64,000 nt of DNA from Ophiosphaerella korrae (Eukaryota > Ascomycota > Dothideomycetes > Pleosporales > Phaeosphaeriaceae): contig JALNQF010000014.1 of NCBI GenBank assembly GCA_028456385.1, forward strand, positions 310,001 through 374,000, in the 5' to 3' direction. Both the position numbers and the translations under genes were made by a program. Of the stretch, positions 55,970 to 64,000 are shown in pieces (positions within the stretch are counted from its first letter, which is position 1; each line of letters begins with the position of its first letter). The notes below the pieces were generated by a model. That model saw only the letters and a list, made by a program, of their open reading frames with translations. It ran no database searches and had not been told where the DNA came from.

Positions 55970-56050
55970 ACAGAGTACATAACATCAACTGCTATACAAC
56001 ACCATATGAAAATGCTCCCGAGATCCACTTCTTTCGGCTCCTCTGATGCC

Positions 56051-56224
56051 AGCTTATTGGCCAGTGTGTGTAAGGTTTATTTGTAATAAGCCAAATAGGC
56101 GCGGTATAAACAGGGTTTAACGGAGGGTTTAGAAGAATAGGATAGGGAGTTTGCAGAAATTAACTGTTATATAGTACTAGCTTATTAGCCGTGTGTGTAA
56201 GGGTTATTTGTAGCATAAATAGGG
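56051..56224. repeat. two diverged direct repeats
   Basis: AGCTTATTGGCCAGTGTGTG at 56051 and AGCTTATTAGCCGTGTGTGT at 56179 start two copies of about 45 bp, both continuing as TAAGG(G)TTATTTGTA..., ending in AAATAGG, spaced 128 bp apart. They look like remnants of a tandem duplication or dispersed element in the spacer after the P450 gene. Confidence 0.65.
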
Positions 56225-56262
56225 GGTAGAGGGTTGTGGATTGGAGGGTTGTAGATTGAAAG

Positions 56263-56545
56263 GGGTATCAAGCTAGCTATCGAGCTGCCTATGCATCAGC
56301 CATCGAGCTGGCTATCGAGCTGCTATCAAGCTGCCTATCGAGCTGTCTATCCATTAGCCATCGAGCAGCTATCAAGCTAGCTATCGATCTGCTATTGAGC
56401 TGGCCTCGATCTGCCCATCTATTAGCCATCGAGCTACCTATCTATCCGCCATCAACTTAGCTATCTATTGCCTCGGGGCTAGCTATCGATCGCCTATAGG
56501 ATTGCCCATCAATCGTCCATAGGACTGCCTATTAGGCATTAAGTT
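56263..56545. repeat. degenerate short-period repeat array (CTATCGAGCTGC core)
   Basis: About 280 bp built from variants of a roughly 10-21 bp unit, CTATCGAGCTGC / GCCATCGAGCTG / CTATCAAGCTAG / CCATCTATTAGC. More than fifteen recognisable copies occur, more diverged towards the right end, where it becomes CCTATAGGATTGCCCATC. No reading frame. It is internally periodic and partly self-complementary because AGCT is its core. Confidence 0.8.
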
Positions 56546-57568
56546 AGGCAGGCTACCTACACACAAATGCCTTACCTTTAAAATGTACTATTTCTTACCT
56601 TTGTTTGACTACTTTTCTCCGTTGAAAAAGAAGAGATAAGAGGAAGAAAGGAGAGGAAGAAGAAGAGAGGAAGAGAGGAAGAAAAGGGGAGAGCGGGTAA
56701 TACTTAATCCGGGCGACTGTGCAGAGGAAAAGTGTCGCGTGCAGCGAAAAAGTAGGACGTGCGGACAAAAAAGAGGTAGGCGCGGACGGAAAACGACAAG
56801 TTTACAAGGCTCTAGCAACAGCTACAGACATTATATAGAGTTAAAATTTGAGGACAAGGTAGCGGCAAGTATAACGAACAATTTCCAGGTATTTTTAGGT
56901 GGTGCAGGGGGGTGTTGGCGAAATAGACGTAGTCTGCTCCGGCTCCTTTGCACTGCAATTGCTAGCGCTTCTGAGTGTATTATCCTAGCTCCAATCAAGA
57001 CGAGGGGATGTATTTGCTCTAGCTTCAATAAGCAAGGGATAGGTGATTGCAATCGCTGACACTTTCGAGCGCTTTCAGCCCTGGCCCTGGATAACTTTCG
57101 TTGATTAGTTTGCCATTGGATGGTCAGCATCACCGGGCTGGGTCTTATAATCCCTGTCTGTACCACTGCGACACGTTTATTGATTTGCACGATTTGCATG
57201 ATTTCGCGCTTCACAGATCTTGCACTGCGATTGCTAGCATCCTCGATCGCATCTTGCACTTTTTAATCGCAATCATTCATTGAAGAATATACCTTAGGGA
57301 TAGTGTTTATTTGTTCTCAAGGTACTTGTTTTGATATATGATTAAGCTAGTGTTTATTCTAGCTATGCGAGGCTTGGTGTTTATTTTCAAAGGCATGATA
57401 GAAATAGACCTTGTACTTTGTACCTACTCAGTCGCACTTCTCGGCTGATGACAGAAACGTGTATTGGCGTTGAATAAGCTTTTATCCTAACACTGCAATG
57501 CGATTATCCAAGTCAAGAAGCACACCCAAGAACTAGTTCAGCTGATGCACAAAATTTGATGCACAAAT
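56546..57568. other. intergenic with purine tract and diverged repeats
   Basis: A 1-kb region without a convincing gene. Plus-strand 56625-56698 is almost pure A/G (GGAAGAAGAAGAGAGGAAGA-like). Similar segments TTTGCACTGCAATTGCTAGC (56948-56967) and CTTGCACTGCGATTGCTAGC (57218-57237) suggest a diverged duplication. Frames at 56739-57059 and 56831-57259 overlap on opposite strands and are not supported. Could be a decayed transposon. Confidence 0.55.
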
Positions 57569-58492
57569 TCAGTAGCCCTGCCTTTTCAACGGCTCTTTGC
57601 CAACTGCATACCCCTCATCCCAAATCGCCTGGCTCTTCGTCCCAATCCACTTCTGACTCTCATTCGGCCAGTCGTGCTGCTCCCTGAAGTAAATATTCTC
57701 TTGCGACAACTCTACCGCCTGGCCAGTCAGGTTATCATCAGCTAGAAAGGCGTCGATAGCCTTGTTGACAGTCGAAAGAGGCGTGATGTGTTCCTTTGGC
57801 CAACGCTTCAGCACCTCTGGAGGACATAGATTCGTCGGAATAAACGCTGGACAAATAGCATTCACTGTGATGCCTTCTTTGACGAAGACCTCGCCTGATG
57901 CTCGAACGAGGCCAAGGATACCGTACTTGGAGGCTGTGTATTGAGGACACTGAGGCATAGAACTTGAATCCGATCAGTACCATCCTGTTCATGAATTCCA
58001 CATACTCGTTATAACTTACTAAAGCCCAGCCGTACTACTCGTAGCAACAAATTTGCCCTTCCCGCCTCCGCCCTGCTTGCTCCGTCGAACATAGTACTTG
58101 AATAGCCACAGCCCTTGAATTACAGCCTCAAGATTGACTTGCATCGTCTTCGTATTCAACGGCTTCAATAGCCCTTCGTCATCCAACTCTTCTTTCTCGC
58201 CTGCATCGTACAGAACCTGTCGGTCGTCGATTCCTGCATTGGCGTGGCAAAAGTCGAGTCTATTACCACCCCACTCGTAGGCTTGCTTGAAGAGGAGAGC
58301 TTGCGAGTGGTATGATGAGACGTCTGTTTGAATGAACTTTGCATCTGGGCCGAGGGTTGATGCAACCTTCTCGCCTGCTGTCGGGTTCATGTCGGCAATG
58401 ACGACTTTGTAGCCTTTGGAATAAAGATGGATGGCTACGGCTTCGCCGATGCCGGATGCAGCACCTGTTACAATGGCCACGGGTTTCAACAT
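57569..58492 (-). CDS. short-chain dehydrogenase/reductase
   Basis: NAD(P)-dependent oxidoreductase, classical SDR, resembling 15-hydroxyprostaglandin-dehydrogenase-like fungal enzymes. Two exons (58492-58020, 57962-57569; 57-nt intron with AAG acceptor) give 288 residues. Cofactor motif TGAASGIGEA near residues 9-18, with acidic D34 after beta-2 (VVIADM) favouring NAD. HANAG, then the catalytic Ser in ATSSTAGL and the YTASK pair (Y166, K170). The spliced join AGL-YSMPQCPQYTASK restores the family pattern. It lies downstream of the P450 across a repeat-rich spacer; a pathway link is possible but unproven. Confidence 0.92.
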
Positions 58493-59580
58493 TTTGTTGT
58501 TGTGCAGAAGGTGTAAGATCGTGTTGAGTTCACAATTGTGATGGAAAAGAGAAGCGTGAAGAACGATCTTTGTATGGATGAGAAGTTGATCAGACTACTG
58601 GCTAAGTGTAAAGCTATGTACGATCAGATCTATATACTTGAGGATCAGTGAGACTGATAGTCCGGTGCCTGATTACCTCGGCAGGCGATCTCAGGATCAT
58701 GTGATCCTCTCCTAGGCACTGTTTTCCACTACAACAATTGATCAAGTTCAGGCCTCGTTGATGTTTGCGCGACGAAAGGTGCCTGTAGGAGGCTTGATGC
58801 TACCGGAACTAAACCTAGAGAATCCATGCTTACCGTGGGAATAGTCTGTTGTGGAGGACCCTCAGACGACGCAGGACCCCACATTGTGTCGGGAAGCTTA
58901 AACGGGAAGTTAGAGTTTCCCCGCACTAGACTACTTTAGTGGTGCGGGGTGAATAGATATGTGCCAACATGGACTTGTCTCACATGTCAACACTAGCATC
59001 TGAAGTCGGTCAAATAAAAATAAATCTATACACGTAGCCAAGCAAACTAAACACAACCTCGGAATTAAACAAACTCATAACCGAAAATCCCATATTCACT
59101 CCTTCAAACCTGCTAATCGAATCACATATTTCGTTCTCGCCAATTCCATGAATCAGCATCAATTGAATCACATCTGACAAATACATGCCCCAATGAAACC
59201 TTCAAAAAGTCTTCGAACCCTACTTCGAGCAAGGTGTCTCTATCGGGCGCGCCGCTCCCGGCTTCCCCCTCCCTCGCCCGCCACTCAACCCTCTTCTCCA
59301 TTCCTTGTTATAGAAATAATTATCGAGAAGCTTCAAGTTGCAGAGAAGAGTGTTTAGGGTTGGAAGGAGGAAGAAGTGCAAACCAAGGCGAAGATATACT
59401 GTGACGCACTGGATATATCAAGGAGTCTGCATCGTTCCTCAATTATAGTTTAGTAATTTAGCTGGCTTAGCTTTTGAACTACTCCATACGCCCCTTATTT
59501 CCAGCAGCACAAACCCAACCCACTTGCGTTCCCCGTACACACAACCCAATCCCCATCCCCCTCCCATCCCATCACACCCA
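58493..59580. other. 1.1-kb intergenic region
   Basis: Spacer between two minus-strand genes: promoter of the dehydrogenase and 3' side of UTP22. A 65-codon minus frame (58729-58926) is not supported. From about 59470 the plus strand is very C/A-rich because it is the complement of G/T-rich sequence at the UTP22 3' end. No repeat or RNA gene recognised. Confidence 0.4.
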
Positions 59581-62500
59581 TCACCCTTTGACCTCAATCC
59601 CCTCAACCAACTCCCCTCCCAACCTCATAATCTCCCCCACAACCGCCCCCTTATTAACCCTCACATCAATACTCCCATCTCCATCACCTCCCTTCCGCCT
59701 CACAGGCTCACCATTCCACCCAACCCGAACCTTCCACCCACGCCTCCCCGTCACACCCGGATTCCACAAGCCGACGATCCTATCCAAACTCTCCGGATTC
59801 CAAAACCAGAGCACCGCGTCGCCGTAAATGGCCAGCAGGTCCTGCGCGAAGAGGAGCACAAGCGGCGTGGAGGTAGCGTGGCGCGCGGAGTGTTGGAGAT
59901 CGAGATTCTTGAAGTGCGTTTTCTGGCGATGTGTAGCTCGTTTGATGTGTTTGGGGTTGATAGTAATCACGATATGGAAGTGGGTGACATCCGGAGTGAA
60001 GAGGGACACAGGGGACAAGGGCGGTGGGGCATGTTCGTTGTTAATGGAATTTAGGAGGCGGTTTTCGTCGGCGCGGACGGCGTGGGTGGCAGCTTTTGCG
60101 AGGGCGGTGAGGCGCGCCGCGACGACTTTTTCGGGGGAAGATTTGTCGGTCCAGGTTGTGCCTTGTTCGTCGAGGTTTGTGGCGGCGAAGAGGACGACGC
60201 GGTTCATGGCTGGGTCGATGCGGCGCCACGCTTCGAAGCGAGTTTGTAGTCGCTCCACGTCTTCTGATTTCATACCTTTGGATGTGGTGTCCTCTAAGTC
60301 AGCTGGATTTCCTGTGAAGGTTGTTGAGAAGCCGATGATGAGCGGAACATGTCTCCAGTCCCATCGGCTAATCCAGGCTAATGTTCTCAGGAAACCGGTG
60401 GTTGCAGTCGAGGGTACGGGCCAGGGATGTGGTTGCAGGAATGTCCGGATTACAAGTAGCTCGATGAGTTCCGGGGCAAAGTGTGGCGAAAGGAGATGTG
60501 ATGCAAACCATCGCTTTGTCAATCGTATCGATGGTGAGAGCGCAAGAAAGCGGGTAGACAGAGTTTGGACCACTTGTGAGTGCAAAGGAGACTGGACAAA
60601 TTCACGTTTGTATAGAGCTAACGATGCCGCAGCTGATTCTCGCGAGGCTGCATCCAAGGTATTGTCCTTGAGCTGTCTTTCGAAGAGTGTGACCTCACGG
60701 TCATGATAGATACGGATCCGGAACGTGAAGCCTGTGGTGACGGCGATATCAAGAAAAGCTTGGTTCTGAGCAGGTTGTGATGGGTTTTCGAGGCCAACGC
60801 GCGTAGTATAGCTCGGTTTTGCTTTTGTCAACAAATCAGAAATCCTCAAGAGAAATGCAATCTTAGTACGCTGAATGGCGCAGAGATCATCAGGCCATCT
60901 ACCTGAGGCCTCAAATTGCATGACAATTGATGCAGGGGACTGCGGAGGTTCTACAGAAGTATACCGAAGTTGTGGATCAGCAGCCCTCAGGTGTCGTAAC
61001 TGCAGTGGAAGATCTTCGAGTTCGCGAATGTCCTTTTCCAACGCAGTGAAGGCGTTCATAATTGGCAGGAAAGGCGCAATACCGGACGAGTTTTGAATAA
61101 GACCAGCCGTTATGAACTCAGAAAAGGAATCGCCAGTGAACTTGGCCTGCTCCCCAACTTCTATGCCAAGGCGCTCCTTGAGAATGTATGACACAATCTG
61201 TTCAATGACTGATAAGGGTGCATCATTGAACGACCATACCACGCTCTCCAAAATGCTACCATCCTTGAAGCGTCGAAGTTCAGACTTCTCGCCCCAGAAT
61301 TTCCGGAAAACAGCAGCTTCCTGTTTGTTCTCTGCTGGAGGGCCATGATCGACGGTTCGGCTGGCATGCGCTGGGTCTATCGCAAAGCTCACAAGCAGAC
61401 TTTTGCGCTGGTTCTCCTTTGGCCTTCTTGAAGACAGACTCCATTCTTCTTCATTAGGCAGTGTAAAAGAGAGAGACGTGATGCGATCTGTCAGCGCGCG
61501 TGTCAATGTATTATATATCTTATGACAGGCGTCACCAAGTGCCTGCTGATGATCCGTATCTGCAGCATCAAGGCCAAGCACCGAAAGTGGGATCGTCAAG
61601 GTAGCATCATACTTGAACTTTGGAAGTTCTGTTTTGAGGATAAATGCTGAATCAAACTGGTCAAACACTGAGTCGCTGAGCATATCCACAGTTGTTTTTG
61701 CCTCAAGCCTTAGTCGTGAATACGACCACTGTGTCATCTTGAACAATATATTCTGTCCTCGAGGCCCATCAAAAAAGATGGGTGCAGCATAGTTTTGCGG
61801 CATAGCCACACCAGATGCCTGAAGGAGGAATGGTTTTTTGCATAAATCGTGGCGCACGAGGAATTGAAGGGTGGCCTTGAAAAGCTGATAACTACTGTAC
61901 CCTGGGGACAGTGCTTGTTGGCCGACCCCTGCATTAGGTTGAAGCAATAACGCCATGAGGGTAGCAAACTCGAAGTTCCCAAACCCACCTTGGCGAGTCC
62001 AGCTTCCAAGTCGGCGTTGCTTCAGCCATATGCGGCCCAGGATGCAAGCATCCCTAAAAGACTCTGCTTTGGAAGCTGTGGCGTGTAACAGCTTGAGGTA
62101 GGCAGTAATATTGACATCAGACAGCAATGATCCATTATAAAAGGGCGTAGGAGTAAGTGTCTTCTTCGTCGCTTCATCTTTGGTTCCTTTCGGCCGCACA
62201 CAGTTGGATCCTGGAAGTAGTTTATTTTGAAGAAATGTGTTTTCCGGCAGCGCGACCAAGATTTGAACTTGACATTTTGAGCTTGAAAAGTCATCCGCAG
62301 TGCCATCAGCGCTTGGTCGGACCACAAGTATGGGCTGAAGTTGATTGCCGTTGAGGTAATGAAACGATAGCTTGAACTTGTCTTTCTCTTGCTCATTGAT
62401 TCCAGCTGCCAAGCATGCGAGATAGTACGCGCGTTTGTAAAAGTAACGGTGGTTTAAGTAGTCTTTGTCTGTGAACAAACCCTGAGGCATAGTCACAACA

Positions 62501-63198
62501 AGATCAATGGAGAAGCTATCTTCAATACGAGTCGCAATCCTCAGCGGGTAACTTCCGGTCGCATTGATACTCGCAGGCCGATCATATTGTAGTTTGTATT
62601 TGGCGTCTTTTGGCGGGCGCGGATTGGGGAAAGGTACCGCGATTTTGGACGACTCAAGTGCCTTTTCTGCTTCAGGTATCTAGATTGAGTTAGAAGCCAG
62701 CAAGTATATGATTCATCTTGTACGTACAGAAAGCGGTTCGCGACTGGGAATCTGCTCAATGATGCTCTTCAACGTGCGCATCGCGTTTTCTGCCGGAGCT
62801 TCCTTCTTGCCATATTTGAGCTTTACTTGCTCCAAAAGCTCATCAACTTGAAGCTTAAATATATTCGACTTGAAGGTTTCAGCCGTATACACGCCGTCTT
62901 GGAGGCTCGATGCAGGTCGTTTCGCCGGCTTTGGGAGAGTCGCCGTCTTGACAACGGGCGCCGGCTTGGACTCGTTTGCTTCAATCTCGTCCTGCTCGCT
63001 ATCATCTTCCTGATCTTCAAAGTCCTTGGCGCTGCCCATAGACACATCGCTTCCCTTTGAGCCATTTTCCCCAGCGTCTCCATCCTCGTCCGACGCAACG
63101 TCGTTTGCTTCGTCAAATCCTCCAAAGCTTGCTTCGCTCCCCTCCTCTTCGAAACCGCTATGCTCCAGCTTTCTCCTCTTTGTCGCGGGCAAAGCCAT
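59581..63198 (-). CDS. UTP22: U3 snoRNP / SSU processome protein Utp22 (Nrap)
   Basis: Nucleolar component of the UTP-C module, needed for 18S rRNA processing; Utp22 partners Rrp7. Two exons (63198-62728, 62679-59581) give 1189 residues, close to the family size. The N-terminal 100 residues are acidic and disordered (EDQEDDSEQDEIEANE). Then come Nrap blocks such as MPQGLFTDKDYLNHRYFYKR, ACILGRIWLKQRRLGSWTRQ, ELRRFKDGSILESVVW and RIYHDREVTLFERQL. These form inactive nucleotidyltransferase-like and OAS-like domains. The ATG at 63198 is preferred; one at 63249 would add 17 residues. The C-terminal end is Gly/Val-rich and less conserved. Confidence 0.95.
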
Positions 63199-63585
63199 GT
63201 TTGGAATTGCGCAGATAGCTCGAATGCGGGCGTGCTGAAGTGACCCCAAACTTTTTTCGAGGCGAAAAGTGGGACCCTGTATCTCTTATCGATAAGAGTT
63301 ACCCCAGCTTCTGTGACGCGGTTGTGGTGACGCGCTCTCCACCAACTCCCCTGGCCCTTTGTCTTCACTGGATGGGACATTCCTCTTGCCACACAGACTT
63401 ATGGTCTTCCCATCGCTCTTTTCAAACGTGAGACAAGTCGTAGAACCATCGAGATATCACTCCTACCTACAAATACAAGCTCCTCTTCCTCTTCTTCCTT
63501 CTCATCCTTCCCGTGCATGCTGTCCACCCTCCCCCTCCTAACCAAGATCGCCCGCCTCACACACAGCACACCCCACCTCGCAGCC
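63199..63585. promoter_or_regulatory. divergent promoter region, UTP22 and isoaspartyl methyltransferase
   Basis: A 387-bp region between divergent starts. It includes an ATCTCTTATCGATAAGAGTT palindrome at about 63280-63299 (CTCTTATCGATAAGAG), near the UTP22 start. The plus strand is C/T-rich before the methyltransferase ATG. No separate gene. Confidence 0.5.
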
Positions 63586-64000
63586 ATGGCGTGGCGCTCC
63601 TCCGGCTCCACCAACGAAGCCCTAGTCAAAAACCTCATGCTAAACGGCCTCATCAAAAGTGACCGCGTCAAAAACGCCATGTCAAAGGTACGCCTCCCCC
63701 TCTCCGCACCACTCCGTCCCTAACCGATACAAGGTCGACCGCGCCCATTTCGCCCCCAGCGCGCCGTACGAAGACTCGCCCCAGCCCATCGGCCACGCAG
63801 CGACCATTTCGGCTCCGCATATGCACGCCTCGGCCTGCGAATCGCTGCTCACGTACCTGCGGCCCGGCGCGAGGGTGCTCGACATAGGCTCCGGGTCGGG
63901 CTATTTGACCGCCGTGTTGGCGAATCTCGTGGGGCCGGGGGGCACTGTTGTGGGCATTGATCATATTCAGCCGCTAGTGGACATGGGCACGGCCAACTTG
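63586..64000 (+). CDS. protein-L-isoaspartate O-methyltransferase, 5' part
   Basis: Repairs age-damaged proteins by methylating L-isoaspartyl residues with SAM. Exon 1 is 63586-63687, exon 2 starts at 63734 and runs off the window edge; 123 residues are visible. [20 protein letters not shown] is the usual PCMT start. VDRAHFAP, the family motif [20 protein letters not shown], and the SAM site [16 protein letters not shown] follow. An in-frame ATG at 63517 would add a 23-residue, Arg/Lys/Ser/Thr-bearing leader that could target mitochondria. Confidence 0.94.

Noticed and set aside
54252..58492. P450, dehydrogenase and hydrolase as a secondary-metabolite gene cluster
   Set aside because: No polyketide synthase, NRPS, terpene synthase or pathway regulator is present, and a repeat-rich spacer separates the P450 and the dehydrogenase.
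1..64000. tRNA genes
   Set aside because: I looked for B-box-like GGTTCGAANC patterns and found none with a matching A-box and foldable flanks.

Overview
The window is nuclear DNA of a filamentous ascomycete (Pezizomycotina). The evidence is short introns of roughly 46-80 nt with GT..AG ends and CTAAC-like branch sites, a GEL/GAS glucanosyltransferase, an FKS glucan synthase, a HET-NACHT-ankyrin receptor, and several F-box and ankyrin proteins. A Dothideomycete, perhaps Pleosporales, is my impression only. All gene models were spliced by hand from reading frame and splice signals. No tRNA, rRNA, CRISPR or phage feature was seen.

Layout. 1-2.4 kb: a hAT-type MITE with inverted termini and an 8-bp near-duplicated target site, then an ankyrin protein that looks like the tail of a truncated NACHT receptor. 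2.7-13.3 kb: a divergent cell-wall pair, GH72 glucanosyltransferase (-) and beta-1,3-glucan synthase (+), sharing a 2.9-kb spacer. 13.9-15.6 kb: LCB1 of serine palmitoyltransferase. 16.5-21.8 kb: two damaged genes, an ankyrin/CorA-like fusion with two apparent frameshifts and an amidase-signature relic. 21.9-28 kb: F-box/LRR protein, secreted GH3 beta-glucosidase and a small F-box-like protein. 28.5-38.5 kb: mostly conserved housekeeping genes (CCT-eta, Hrt3/FBXO9-type F-box protein, Mtm1-type carrier, ELYS-type nuclear-pore protein, an unknown protein, delta-9 desaturase).

39.3-48.6 kb is the most unusual part. A HET-NACHT-ankyrin gene (+), ending in seven near-identical 99-bp repeats and a nonsense codon, is flanked by three related genes, all on the minus strand. 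In each, a RING finger appears to be inserted inside a BTB/POZ fold. Fungal HET-NACHT-repeat proteins are associated with non-self recognition and programmed cell death, and BTB and RING domains with ubiquitin ligation, so the locus could be a receptor plus ubiquitin-ligase-adaptor cluster. That functional link is inference.

49-64 kb: TLDc/OXR1 protein, TRM10 tRNA methyltransferase, complex I GRIM-19 subunit, alpha/beta hydrolase, a P450 with a problematic first exon, a repeat-rich 1.6-kb spacer, a short-chain dehydrogenase, UTP22 of the small-subunit processome, and the start of a protein-L-isoaspartate methyltransferase cut by the window edge.
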